Shown here piece after piece: positions 18,077 to 27,185 of a stretch of 64,000 nucleotides of DNA. Made by a program: the position numbers and the translations under genes. The stretch is from DAHUXN01 sp963811805 (GTDB lineage Bacteria; Acidobacteriota; Terriglobia; Acidiferrales; UBA7541), in contig CAWESU010000001.1 of the NCBI GenBank assembly GCA_963811805.1, positions 1,674,001 to 1,738,000 on the forward strand, written 5' to 3'. Below the pieces are notes generated by a model, which saw only the letters and a program-made list of their open reading frames with translations, was not told the origin of the DNA and did not search any database. The first letter of the stretch is position 1; the number at the start of each line of letters is the position of its first letter.

Positions 18077-20734
18077 ATGAACTGGCTGCGTCAGATTGGC
18101 TTTCGGGTTCGAGGGGTGCTTGGAAAGCGGCACAGCGACCGGGCGCTCGATGAGGAATTGCAGACGCACTTGGTGTTGCTCATCGAACAAAACATGGAGC
18201 GCGGGATGTCGCCCGAAGCGGCTCGTCGAGAGGCCAAGCTATCGCTGGGCGGTGCAGACCAGATCAAGGAATCGGTGCGCGATCATCGCGGACTGCCGTT
18301 GCTGGAAACCTTCGTACAGGACCTTCGCTTCGCTTCGCGCATGCTCCGCAAGTCCCCCGGCTTCACCGCCGTCGCCGTACTTACGCTCGCCCTCGGCATC
18401 GGCGCGAACACAGCAATTTTCAGCGCCGTGAACGCAATTCTGTTCGAGTCGCTGCCATATCCCCACCCCAATCGCATTATGGCGATATGGGAGGTAAGCA
18501 AGGACGGGTCGCACGCCGACACAACGTTTGGCATGTATCGCGGCCTGGCCGAGCGCAACCGCTCGTTCGACACGCTCTCCTTATTCGCGACCTGGCAGCC
18601 GACCTTGACCGGAACTGGCAAGCCCGAACGGATCGACGCGCAGCGCGTCAGCTGGACATATTTTCGTGTGTTGGGAGTGTCGCCCATTCTAGGAACGGAT
18701 TTCCAGGCATCCGAAGACCGCTTGCACGGGCCCAACGTCGTGATTCTCAGCGACGGGCTGTGGCACCGGCGCTTTGGTGGCGATCCCACGATTATCGGAA
18801 GCCAGATCACTCTCGATGAGTCGTCGGGATCTGCTGACACTGACAGATATACCGTCATCGGGGTGATGTCGCGCAGTTTTGAAAACGTCCTAAGGCCGAC
18901 GGCTGAAGCGTGGGCGCCGCTGCAGATCGACATCTCGCAAGGCCGCGCATGGGGTCATTGGTTGCGAATGATCGGAAGGCTTCGGCGCGGAGTTGGTGTT
19001 GCGCAAGCCACGCAAGAGCTGACCGCGCTTGCCCACCAAGTATTGCAGGAGCAGCATCCGGACAGCTACGGCACAAATGTGAAGTACTCCATCGTTTCGT
19101 TGCAAGACGACCTGACTCGCGGCGTGAGGCCGGCACTTCTCGCGGTTCTTGGCGCGGTGATGCTGGTACTTTTGATTGCCTGCGTGAACGTCACGAATCT
19201 TTTGCTCGCGCGCGGGGCGCAGCGGCGCGGCGAATTTGCCATGCGCGCGGCGCTCGGGGCGGGCCGTGCGCGGCTAGCGCAGCAACTCCTTACGGAAAGT
19301 TTGCTCCTTGCCCTCATTGGCGGCGTTCTCGGATTGCTCGTTGCGGAGTTTGGTGTTCAGGCCATCATTGCACTCAGTCCGCCGGAACTGCCAAGGCTCG
19401 AAACGATTGGCGTCGACCGCAACGTGTTTCTTTTCGCGCTGGGCATCACCGCATTCATTGGACTGCTCGTCGGGCTGATTCCCGCATTGCACGCCTCTCG
19501 CGCGGATTTGAACATTGGCTTGAAGGAAGGGGCACGACAGACCGCGGGCAGCCATCAACTGACGCGGCGGGCGCTGGTCGTCGCCGAAGTTGCGCTCGCG
19601 CTTGTACTGTTGGTGAGTGCGGGCCTACTGTTACGCAGCCTTGGGCGGCTTTTCGCCGTGGCGCCAGGATTCAACGCGTCACACGTGCTCACGATGCAGA
19701 TCGACGAAGTGGGTAATCGGTATGACCCAGACAACGCAAGATACCAATTCTGGACCGAGGCTCTCGACGCCGTGGAGCGCGTCCCCGGCGTGGAAGCAGC
19801 GGCATTCACCAATGCGTTGCCGCTGAGCGGCGACGGCCCGTTGGATCAGTACGGCGTTGACTTCGAGATCGACCACAATCCTGACAAAGCTGAGGACTCC
19901 ATGCGGTACGCGGTCACGCCCAGCTACTTCGACACGATGGGAATTTCCCTTAAACGCGGCCGCTTCCTCGTGGAAAGTGATCGCGCTGACGCGCCGCCTG
20001 TTGCGTTGATCAGCGAATCTTTCGCGAAACGCAAGTTCGGGAGCATAGATCCCATCGGGCAGCGTATTCACATTGGGCCGCCTAACCACTGGTACGTAAT
20101 TGTGGGAGTGGTTGGCGACGTGAAGCAGATGTCGCTGGCGCTAGGCCAACCCGATGCGGTTTACACCACGGTCGCTCAGTGGAATTGGGTGGAGACGACG
20201 ATTTCGGTGGCCGTTCGTACGCGTGGGAGCGCGGTTGCGGTGGCATCCGATGTCAGAAACGCAATCTGGTCGGTCGATAAGGACCTGCCTATCGATCGCG
20301 TCGAAACAATGGAAGAGTTAGTCGCCGCCTCTGCCGCCGAGCGGCAGTTCACACTCATTCTCTTCGAAGCATTCGGAGCCGTGGCGCTTGCGCTTGCCGC
20401 GGTCGGGATTTACGGAGTGCTTTCCGGGAACGTTACGGAGCGAACGCGCGAAATCGGAATACGCTTGGCGCTGGGGGCGCCACGCGCCAATATTCTCCGG
20501 CTGATCGTGCGGCAAGGAATGACGCTCACCCTTCTAGGCGTCATCATCGGACTCGGAGGAGCTTTAGTCGCGAGCCAGGCTATTGCTTCACAGCTTTTCG
20601 GTGTCTCTGCGCTTGACGTCATCACGTACGTTGCAGTGACTGTGATACTCGCAGCCATCGCGGCGATTGCGTGCTGGATTCCGGCTCGGCGTGCCGCACG
20701 CGTCGATCCCATGGTTGCGCTGAGATACGAATAG
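18077..20734 (+). CDS. ADOP-type permease (MacB/FtsX fold without ATPase), copy 2
   Basis: An 885-residue paralogue of the preceding gene with the same order of parts: permease-prefix domain, ALGIGANTAIFSAVNA helix, periplasmic domain, VMLVLLIACVNVTNLLLARG and FAMRAALGAGRARLAQQLL in the first FtsX block, a second periplasmic domain and a final TREIGIRLALGAPRANILRL block. Both genes end with nearly the same residues (ARR-A-KVDPMVALRYE type ending). ATG 18077 has AGGAGA 6 bases upstream and lies 21 bases after copy 1, so the pair is one transcript with padR. The first 221 bases nearly match copy 1. No ATPase motif is present. Confidence 0.9.
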   Translation: MNWLRQIGFRVRGVLGKRHSDRALDEELQTHLVLLIEQNMERGMSPEAARREAKLSLGGADQIKESVRDHRGLPLLETFVQDLRFASRMLRKSPGFTAVAVLTLALGIGANTAIFSAVNAILFESLPYPHPNRIMAIWEVSKDGSHADTTFGMYRGLAERNRSFDTLSLFATWQPTLTGTGKPERIDAQRVSWTYFRVLGVSPILGTDFQASEDRLHGPNVVILSDGLWHRRFGGDPTIIGSQITLDESSGSADTDRYTVIGVMSRSFENVLRPTAEAWAPLQIDISQGRAWGHWLRMIGRLRRGVGVAQATQELTALAHQVLQEQHPDSYGTNVKYSIVSLQDDLTRGVRPALLAVLGAVMLVLLIACVNVTNLLLARGAQRRGEFAMRAALGAGRARLAQQLLTESLLLALIGGVLGLLVAEFGVQAIIALSPPELPRLETIGVDRNVFLFALGITAFIGLLVGLIPALHASRADLNIGLKEGARQTAGSHQLTRRALVVAEVALALVLLVSAGLLLRSLGRLFAVAPGFNASHVLTMQIDEVGNRYDPDNARYQFWTEALDAVERVPGVEAAAFTNALPLSGDGPLDQYGVDFEIDHNPDKAEDSMRYAVTPSYFDTMGISLKRGRFLVESDRADAPPVALISESFAKRKFGSIDPIGQRIHIGPPNHWYVIVGVVGDVKQMSLALGQPDAVYTTVAQWNWVETTISVAVRTRGSAVAVASDVRNAIWSVDKDLPIDRVETMEELVAASAAERQFTLILFEAFGAVALALAAVGIYGVLSGNVTERTREIGIRLALGAPRANILRLIVRQGMTLTLLGVIIGLGGALVASQAIASQLFGVSALDVITYVAVTVILAAIAAIACWIPARRAARVDPMVALRYE

Positions 20735-20780
20735 TGACCGCCAGTTCGCTCGGGAAAAATCAGCTGGCGGCAAAAAGAAA

Positions 20781-20811
20781 ACGGGCTCGGCGAAAAAGCG
20801 GCCGAGCCCGT
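20781..20811 (-). terminator. Terminator between ADOP2 and the BON gene
   Basis: A perfect 11-bp stem (ACGGGCTCGGC with its complement at 20801-20811), 9-base loop. The minus strand continues as TTTTCTTTTTG, so it fits the minus-strand BON gene best; it may also stop the convergent permease transcript. Confidence 0.75.
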
Positions 20812-20873
20812 GACTTCGCACCGCGCACACCCGGTGAAGGTCAAGACCGTCGGCGCGCAGGGCGTACTGGAAA

Positions 20874-20931
20874 TGGGTCAGTTTGAATTTTGACTGCTTG
20901 CGTCACGATCCAGAAAATTCAAATGACTCAG
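20874..20931. repeat. Dispersed palindromic repeat, copy 2
   Basis: Arms GGTCAGTTTGAATTTT and AAAATTCAAATGACTC flank a loop resembling that of the copies at 3892 and 21834 (GACnnnTTGnGTCACnATCnAG). The right arm has two mismatches. Confidence 0.8.
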
Positions 20932-20974
20932 CGCCGCGCACGGGCCGATAAATCCGATCGGCCCCTACAACAGC

Positions 20975-21553
20975 TTATCCGACCGTTAAATCGTTGGTGA
21001 CGGAGAAGACTCCCGGAACGGAATTGGCACGCATGTACGCCATATGCGCGTCCGATTCATTGTCAACGTGGCCAACGAGCGTTACGTGGCCGGTGTCCAC
21101 GATGATGTGGATCGACGGATTCACGCCCATAGCGTAGCGGTAGAGACCCGCGTACGAAAAGATGGCGCGATATTCCGCACGGCGAATGCCCATGTCCATG
21201 GACGACAGCGGCAACAACTTAATGTTGTCGACGACCTTGGTCACGCCTTCGATGTGCTTCACCGCGCCAACGGCTTCGTCCTTTGTGCCGCCGTAAACGA
21301 CTTGGCCGGTGAGGGTTACTTCGGTGCCGTTCACGGAGTAGCCCAGAATATCGAATATGCTGTACCACGGATCCATGGCCAGCTCGTGACGCACCTGGTT
21401 ATTCAGCCAAGCTTCATAGTTGGAATTTCGCTGCGCCGACGCGCTTTGCGTTTCCGGACTGGCCGCGATGGCGCGCGGCGTTGCAGTTCCTAACATGCCA
21501 AGAGCCAGCACAGCGATGCCAGCCCACTTTGCCCAAGAATTTATGTGCCGCAT
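20975..21553 (-). CDS. Secreted BON-domain protein
   Basis: A 192-residue protein with a signal peptide (WAKWAGIAVLALGMLGTATPRAIA) and two BON domains: residues ~48-115 (GYSVNGTEVTLTGQVVYGG, AVGAVKHIEGVTKVVDNI) and ~125-190 (IHIIVDTGHVTLVGHVDN, ARANSVPGVFSVTNDL type). BON domains bind phospholipid and occur in OsmY-like periplasmic stress proteins. A GAAGGAG site precedes the ATG by about 9 bases. The gene is alone on this strand, with a terminator 160 bases beyond its stop. Confidence 0.9.
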   Translation of the reverse strand: MRHINSWAKWAGIAVLALGMLGTATPRAIAASPETQSASAQRNSNYEAWLNNQVRHELAMDPWYSIFDILGYSVNGTEVTLTGQVVYGGTKDEAVGAVKHIEGVTKVVDNIKLLPLSSMDMGIRRAEYRAIFSYAGLYRYAMGVNPSIHIIVDTGHVTLVGHVDNESDAHMAYMRANSVPGVFSVTNDLTVG

Positions 21554-22051
21554 AGTCTTTGCTCCTTCTCCCTCCCAAGTCCGTCAGACTCTTCCTCCCC
21601 ACTCTATTAGATGCGATCGTTGACTAGCGGGAAGCCTTGGGAACCCATGCAGAGACAATGACTTGCATCGTTATCCGTAATGACAGGCGGGTGTACTACG
21701 GCCATAGCGAGTGGCGTTTTCGCGGCGATTTAGCTACAACCATCTCGAAGTGCATCGCATCCCCCAGTAGGTCAATCGTGTCCGAACTTGCGTTCCAGGC
21801 GCAAAGCGCGCGGGGTGGACGCAGGCAATGGTAATGGTCAGTTGGAATTTTGACTCTTTGTGTGACGGTCAAGAAAAGTCAAACTGACCCCAGCGCCCGG
21901 CAAATCAACTGTATGGCCAGCATCGGGGAGTGATGTACACTGCATGGTCGCTTTTTGCGGGGAAACACATGCCGCCGGCTCGGGGGAGTAGGCGCCGGCC
22001 TGGAAGTTCAATCCGCAGTTTGCTCCGAACAAAAACCTGATGGAGGGTTTG
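21554..22051. other. Intergenic region between BON and Oar-type genes
   Basis: Holds upstream sequences of two divergent genes and the third palindromic repeat (21834-21891). A short open frame at 21637-21834 has no ribosome site or recognisable product. A GC-rich stem (GCCGCCGGC with GCGCCGGC near 21971-22000) lies 50-80 bases before the Oar-type start; I do not recognise it as a known riboswitch. Confidence 0.55.
21834..21891. repeat. Dispersed palindromic repeat, copy 3
   Basis: Arms TGGTCAGTTGGAATTTT and AAAAGTCAAACTGACC with a loop GACTCTTTGTGTGACGGTCAAG. Same orientation as copy 2, about 950 bases away. Confidence 0.8.
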
Positions 22052-25000
22052 ATGATTTTGAAACGCTTGATTTTTGTGGCCGTCGCGCTGGCGCTCGGGG
22101 CGTGGTGGAGTGCGGAGCGACTCGAGGCTCAGACCATGACCACGGGGAGCATTCGCGGAGTGGTCACGAACCCCAAGAAGGCCATCGTTCCGAATGCGGA
22201 TGTGCTGCTGACGAACAACGCGAAGGGCACGATCCAGACGGCGAAAACCAGTTTGTCGGGGAACTATGAGTTCGGGCTACTCGATCCGGGATCCTATACC
22301 GCTATGGTGACGTACAGCGGGTTTCAGCCGCAGACGAAGATTGTGACCGTTCCGCTGGGCGAGCCGGTTACGGTGGATTTTCAGTTGAGCTTGCAACCGC
22401 AGGGTGCGGTTCGAGCGCAGGCTGCGTCGATGTTGCGAAAAGAAAACGGCAACGTGGGAATCACGTTGTCGCGGCTGCAGATTACGCAGGTGCCGAATCC
22501 GGGCGCGGATATGACGTATTTGGCGCAGTTTGCTCCCGGCTCAGTGATGAATACGGGTGGAGGAGGGACGGGAAACTTTTCGAATTACGGCATGCCGGCG
22601 ACTTCGAATCGCTTCAGCGTGGACGGCGTGGAGGAAATGGATCCTTTTCTGAACGTCAATTACGCGGGCGCGACGAAAATCATGCTGGGGACGAATGAAG
22701 TGCAGGACGTAAGCATTGTGAGCAACGGATACGCGGGAACGTCCGGGGAATTTGCGGGCGCCGGCGTGGATTACGTGACGAGTTCCGGAGGAAACAGCCT
22801 GCACGGAACGGCGACATACTTCTGGAATCAGCGGCTTTTGAATGCGAACGATTTTTTCGACAATTCGTCAGGAACTCCGCGGCCATTCGACGGGCAGAAT
22901 CAGTGGCAGGGATCATTTGGCGGGCCGTTGAGAAAGGACAAGGTGTTCTTCTTCGTCAATTCGGAAGGATTGCGTGTGTTGGTGCCGGCGACCGCAACAG
23001 CAGTGGTCCCCAGCCCGGATTTTCAAACCGCCGTGGTCACCTTCCTCAACCAGCAGGGGCAACCGAACACGGCGAACTTCTACAACGATTCTATTTTTCC
23101 GGTGATCAACAACGCGCCGGATTTTGTCTACGCTTTGGACAATCAGGCACCGGGTCAAACGTTTGTAAATGGCCAGGAGTTTCCAACAGGGGATGGATGC
23201 GGGAATTTCAATCTGGATCCGGCGTTTTACGGTTCCGGCGCGGAGCCGTGTTCGGTCAGCTTTACGTCGGGGCAAAGCGCTTTGACGAAGGAGTGGCTGG
23301 TTCAGACGCGCATCGACGTGAACGTGAACGCAAAGGACCGGTTGTTTGGGCGGTACGAGCGTGACGGAGGCCAGCAGGCGACGTATATCGATCCTCTATC
23401 GAGCTCGTTCAACATTGTGAGCTCGCAGCCTTCAGATTTGGGCCAGGTGGAATGGACACACGATTTTGGGCCATCGGCGGCAAATCAATTTCTGGTGGGG
23501 ATGCAGCATTATTCCGCGATTCTGGAGCATCCACCTGTGTCGCTGACAGGGGTTAATTTTCCGACGACCATCGTGATCAACGACGGCACGTTTTTTAGCA
23601 CGGCGGGGCCGAATCCGTGTTCGAACACTCCCCTTGGCAACGGCAATCCTGTGTTCATCGGAGGAGAGAACTGCGCTCTTCCGCAGGGGCGGGCCAACAC
23701 GGATTTCGAGGTCTCGGATGATTTTTCGAAGGTGTCCGGGGTGAACACGTTCAAAATCGGCGGGCAATTCCGGCGGATTGACATCAGCGACCACGATTTC
23801 GGAGCCTTACAAGGCGGATTGCTGCAGGTGAACACGATCAACGATTTCTTCGAGGGGGGCGTGACCGGCGACACGCTGACGCAATCGTTTCCTCAATCTC
23901 TCGACGAGCCCATTGCGTATTACACATCGGGGGGATACATCGAGGATGACTGGCGCTTCAGTCCGACGCTCAGCTTCACGTTTGGCTTCCGCGTCGAGCA
24001 CGATTCCGACCCGATTTGCCGCCACTTGTGCTTCTCACAGCTGGCCGGGGAATTCAGCGAGATTGCCGACCTCGGCGGCCAGAATAATTCGGCGGCGCTG
24101 GCACTGGTGCCCTACGACCAGGCCATCAACATCAATAAACTGCAGGCGCTGCCGAGCCTGCAGAGCCTGTTGTACGAGCCGCGTATCAGCTTTGCGTGGC
24201 AACCATTCGGGGCTTCCGGAAAGACGGTACTGCGCGGGGGCGTGGGGATTTTCTACAATTTGTTTCCGGCGCAGGTCGCGGATAATTTCGCGGAGAACCC
24301 GCCGCTGGATGCGACTTTCATGGCCACGAACGATTACGTCGTTCCCATAGGATCGGCCGAGGGCGGCCCGAGCATTTTTTCCGATACGGCGGCGTCGAAC
24401 ACGGCATTTCAAAACGGGTTCTACACCGCTGAAACGCTTTCAACGATTGAGCAGAACGATACGGAATTCAAGCCGCCAAGCCTTTTCACCACGGAAACAG
24501 AAACCAAGGTTCCGCAATATCAAAAGTGGAGCCTGGAGCTGCAGCGCGAGCTAGGGTCGGCAACCTCGGTGACGCTCAGTTACGTTGGCAATCACGGAGT
24601 GCACGAGCCGGTGATCGACAATTCGGTGAACGCGTGGGGGTTCGCCAACTTGCCGAGCGCGGCAGCGGACGACAGATTCGGCGAGGTTTCGATTCTCTAT
24701 AGCGGCGGGAATTCCAACTATAACGGCGGCACGGTCAGCGTGACGCACCACATCAGCGGCTGGGGGAGCGGAATCATTCAAGGCAACTACACCTACAGCC
24801 ATGCACTGGACGAAGTTTCCAACGGGGACTTTGCGATGTTTTCGCCGGCCAGCCTGCTCAATCCGCAGGATCCGTTCAACACCCAAGGGAGCTACGGACC
24901 GGCGGACTATGACGTGCGGCAGGCGGCCAGCGTGAACGGGGTGTGGGAGCTGCCGTTCCGAAGGCTAGTGGGCAAACATGGATCACCTTATCTGATCGAC

Positions 25001-25543
25001 GGGTGGCAGCTTTCGGGGGCCTTCTTCGTGCATTCCGGTTTGCCTTACAGCGTGGTTGACGGAACGCTGGATGGAGAGCTGGAAGCGAACAACAATTATT
25101 ATTCCGAAGTGATCCCGCAATTCCTGGGCGGGCCGAAGTCGTGCCAAGTGACCGGAGACGGCCCGAGTTGCCTGGCGCTGCCGAACACGATCACGTGTAC
25201 GCAACTGACCTCGGCGGCCTGTGAATTCAATGTGGGCGGGGAAAACGCGTTTACCACGGAGGCGCGCAACGAGTTCCGCGGTCCGCAGTTCATGAATCTC
25301 GACGCGGCGCTGATGAAATCCACCAAGCTGCCCTTCTGGGAAAGCGCACGGTTGTCATTCGGCGTGCAGGTCTACAACGTGCTGAATCATCCGAATTTCG
25401 GCATGCCGGTGAACAACGCGGCGAGCCCGGAGTTCGGCGAAATCCTGAATACGGTGAGCTCACCGACGAGTCTTTTCGGATCTTATCTGGGCGGGAATGG
25501 ATCTCCGAGGGCGATCCAGCTCAAGGCGCAATTCTCGTTCTAA
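22052..25543 (+). CDS. Oar-like TonB-dependent receptor with carboxypeptidase-regulatory-like domain
   Basis: A 1163-residue outer-membrane protein. It starts with a signal peptide ending ERLEAQ, followed by a carboxypeptidase-regulatory-like beta-sandwich (GSIRGVVTNPKKAIVPNADV, GNYEFGLLDPGSYTAMV), a plug-like region (RFSVDGVEEMDPF, GTSGEFAGAGVDYVTSSGGN, HGTATYFWNQRLL) and a long beta-barrel ending in the aromatic AQFSF. Such Oar-type receptors are greatly expanded in Acidobacteria and are thought to import large substrates or serve in adhesion; the ligand is unknown. I prefer ATG 22052 because TGGAGGG lies just before it, within a longer frame from 22040. It has its own terminator. Confidence 0.88.
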   Translation: MILKRLIFVAVALALGAWWSAERLEAQTMTTGSIRGVVTNPKKAIVPNADVLLTNNAKGTIQTAKTSLSGNYEFGLLDPGSYTAMVTYSGFQPQTKIVTVPLGEPVTVDFQLSLQPQGAVRAQAASMLRKENGNVGITLSRLQITQVPNPGADMTYLAQFAPGSVMNTGGGGTGNFSNYGMPATSNRFSVDGVEEMDPFLNVNYAGATKIMLGTNEVQDVSIVSNGYAGTSGEFAGAGVDYVTSSGGNSLHGTATYFWNQRLLNANDFFDNSSGTPRPFDGQNQWQGSFGGPLRKDKVFFFVNSEGLRVLVPATATAVVPSPDFQTAVVTFLNQQGQPNTANFYNDSIFPVINNAPDFVYALDNQAPGQTFVNGQEFPTGDGCGNFNLDPAFYGSGAEPCSVSFTSGQSALTKEWLVQTRIDVNVNAKDRLFGRYERDGGQQATYIDPLSSSFNIVSSQPSDLGQVEWTHDFGPSAANQFLVGMQHYSAILEHPPVSLTGVNFPTTIVINDGTFFSTAGPNPCSNTPLGNGNPVFIGGENCALPQGRANTDFEVSDDFSKVSGVNTFKIGGQFRRIDISDHDFGALQGGLLQVNTINDFFEGGVTGDTLTQSFPQSLDEPIAYYTSGGYIEDDWRFSPTLSFTFGFRVEHDSDPICRHLCFSQLAGEFSEIADLGGQNNSAALALVPYDQAININKLQALPSLQSLLYEPRISFAWQPFGASGKTVLRGGVGIFYNLFPAQVADNFAENPPLDATFMATNDYVVPIGSAEGGPSIFSDTAASNTAFQNGFYTAETLSTIEQNDTEFKPPSLFTTETETKVPQYQKWSLELQRELGSATSVTLSYVGNHGVHEPVIDNSVNAWGFANLPSAAADDRFGEVSILYSGGNSNYNGGTVSVTHHISGWGSGIIQGNYTYSHALDEVSNGDFAMFSPASLLNPQDPFNTQGSYGPADYDVRQAASVNGVWELPFRRLVGKHGSPYLIDGWQLSGAFFVHSGLPYSVVDGTLDGELEANNNYYSEVIPQFLGGPKSCQVTGDGPSCLALPNTITCTQLTSAACEFNVGGENAFTTEARNEFRGPQFMNLDAALMKSTKLPFWESARLSFGVQVYNVLNHPNFGMPVNNAASPEFGEILNTVSSPTSLFGSYLGGNGSPRAIQLKAQFSF

Positions 25544-25613
25544 GGAAATGGCGGAGAAAGGATGAGCCTGGCGCGCTGAGGCGACGGTTTCAGGTTTGCT
25601 GCTGTGTAGAGAA

Positions 25614-25651
25614 AAAAAGAGCGGGAGCCCTGAGAGGCTCCCGCTCTTTTT
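25614..25651 (+). terminator. Rho-independent terminator after the Oar-like receptor
   Basis: Stem AAAAAGAGCGGGAGCC with its complement around a CTGAGA loop, ending in CTCTTTTT on the plus strand; it is A-rich on the other side, so it can act in both directions. Confidence 0.9.
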
Positions 25652-25764
25652 CATTTTGAGTTAATTGCCCATCCTCGATTTCGGCGGTTGTCCCTCTTCC
25701 CGCGGGTGTTGAGTAATCCTCGAATCGCAGGACGATTTATTACCAATTTATAAGACAAGTACTA

Positions 25765-25794
25765 TTGACATGACGAAGCGTCTAAGTCTATAGG
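25765..25794 (+). promoter_or_regulatory. Sigma70-type promoter of the propeller-like gene
   Basis: TTGACA (25765-25770), an 18-base spacer and TATAGG (25789-25794), 28 bases before the ATG, which has AGGAG upstream. Confidence 0.55.
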
Positions 25795-25822
25795 AAGTTA
25801 CGCCAGCCCACAGGAGATCAAA

Positions 25823-27049
25823 ATGACGAAGAATGGGGTTGCTTTCGCCGTTGTTGTGGGTTGTTTGGTATTACTTGCTGCCGCTCGGCCTGTACGAGCT
25901 CAGTGTGCATATGGGGACTACGAGATCCTTTACGCCCAAACTATCTCCGGTACCTCAAACCTTTTCGACACATGCAGGACCACTAGCGGCCTCCAAACTG
26001 CCAATGTTTCTGCGAGTTTGGGGGTATATCCGGCTAGTAACAGCAAATTCACAGGTTGGACCATCTCTTCATCTCAGTTCGGTGTCGTATTCCAGGCGGC
26101 CAGTGGTCACCTCCTTGAGCCTTATTACACGAGTGGCACCGGCTGGGCGTATACCGATTTGACCTCTGCTACTGGAGGCACAGCAGCTATATCGGGTACG
26201 CCGCTGGGAAGTTTTGGCGACGGCCATGGTCAGCACGTCTTCTACGTCGGTACTGACGGAGCAGTGCATCAGATGCTTTACAACGGCTCTTGGCAGGAAC
26301 AGACGCTGAGTTCCGCCAGTTCGGTGGCAAGCGGAAGTCAGTTGGCGAGCTATGAGTACAATTCCATAGAGTTTGTGGTCTACCAGGGAACAAATGGGGA
26401 TGTTGATGAGCTGTCCTTCAATGGCTCGAGCTGGACAGACGCCAATTTGACCACTGCCACCGGTGGCGAACTACCCACGAACGGAACTGCGTTCACTGGG
26501 GTTGACTCAATTTCGCCGAACGGCGCGCAGTTATTATACTTCGTGGGTGCGGATGGAAATATCCATGAATACTCCGATACCAGTAGCGGCTGGTCGGACC
26601 ACGCTGTGGTGGTTTCTGGTGCGCCGGCACCTGCGCCGAACACGCGGTTGATCTTCTTCGAGGCCCCCACGACGTTGGGGCAATACACGTACTTCGTGTC
26701 TTATGTCGGTGGTGCGATCACGAACGATGGCGGCAATGGTTATGGAATCTTCGCCGATTTCAGAGCGTACAACACCTATTCGTGGGACGCATATGACGTT
26801 ATTACACAAGGGGGCGCAGCGAATCCTCCGGCCATCAATGTCACGTTGGGGGGCGTTTCGATCGGGATTCCAGATTATGTGTACTTCTCTGGTAACCAGG
26901 CCGGGAGCACTCCGCCTCCGTCGGTTACTTTATTAATTCCGAGTAGCGGCGTTTGGCATGCTACGAGCTCAACGCTTCTGTCTTCGTACGACGTACCTGA
27001 AGGAACGGTGGTTGTTCCCCTCGCTTCATTCCAGTGGACGGGAAGTTAA
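25823..27049 (+). CDS. Secreted beta-propeller lectin-like protein
   Basis: A 408-residue protein with a signal peptide cut near PVRAQ. It contains repeats with the pattern (h)VFYVGTDGAVHQM near residue 138, VVYQGTNGDVDEL near 184 and LYFVGADGNIHEY near 236, each followed by a G-S-W or S-G-W turn and a T/A-rich strand. This is the style of the fungal fucose-lectin/PLL-type six-bladed propellers, which bind glycans. There are two cysteines near the N-terminus (C28, C52). It has its own promoter and its codon use is more AT-rich than the flanks. Family membership is my reading of the repeats and is not certain. Confidence 0.6.
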   Translation: MTKNGVAFAVVVGCLVLLAAARPVRAQCAYGDYEILYAQTISGTSNLFDTCRTTSGLQTANVSASLGVYPASNSKFTGWTISSSQFGVVFQAASGHLLEPYYTSGTGWAYTDLTSATGGTAAISGTPLGSFGDGHGQHVFYVGTDGAVHQMLYNGSWQEQTLSSASSVASGSQLASYEYNSIEFVVYQGTNGDVDELSFNGSSWTDANLTTATGGELPTNGTAFTGVDSISPNGAQLLYFVGADGNIHEYSDTSSGWSDHAVVVSGAPAPAPNTRLIFFEAPTTLGQYTYFVSYVGGAITNDGGNGYGIFADFRAYNTYSWDAYDVITQGGAANPPAINVTLGGVSIGIPDYVYFSGNQAGSTPPPSVTLLIPSSGVWHATSSTLLSSYDVPEGTVVVPLASFQWTGS

Positions 27050-27136
27050 CGACGATTGGGCCGAAATGGCGCGGAAGCATTGGGGCCGCATGATGACCCC
27101 GAGTGGCAGGCATATCTGGCTTATTGGTTAAACAAA

Positions 27137-27179
27137 GTTCAAAGAGGAGCCGTGTCCTATCACGGCCTCCTCTTTGAAC
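27137..27179. terminator. Bidirectional hairpin between convergent genes
   Basis: An 18-bp arm (GTTCAAAGAGGAGCCGTG) pairs with its complement, with one bulged base, around a TCCTAT loop. It lies between the stops of the propeller-like gene and the outer-membrane gene. No strong T-tract follows on either strand. Confidence 0.6.
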
Positions 27180-27185
27180 GAGCTT

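Noticed and set aside
21637..21834. 65-codon open frame before the Oar-like gene
   Set aside because: No ribosome site, no recognisable sequence, and it abuts a repeat copy.
21960..22050. Possible riboswitch before the Oar-like receptor
   Set aside because: A GC-rich stem is present but none of the cobalamin, TPP or other known consensus boxes could be seen.
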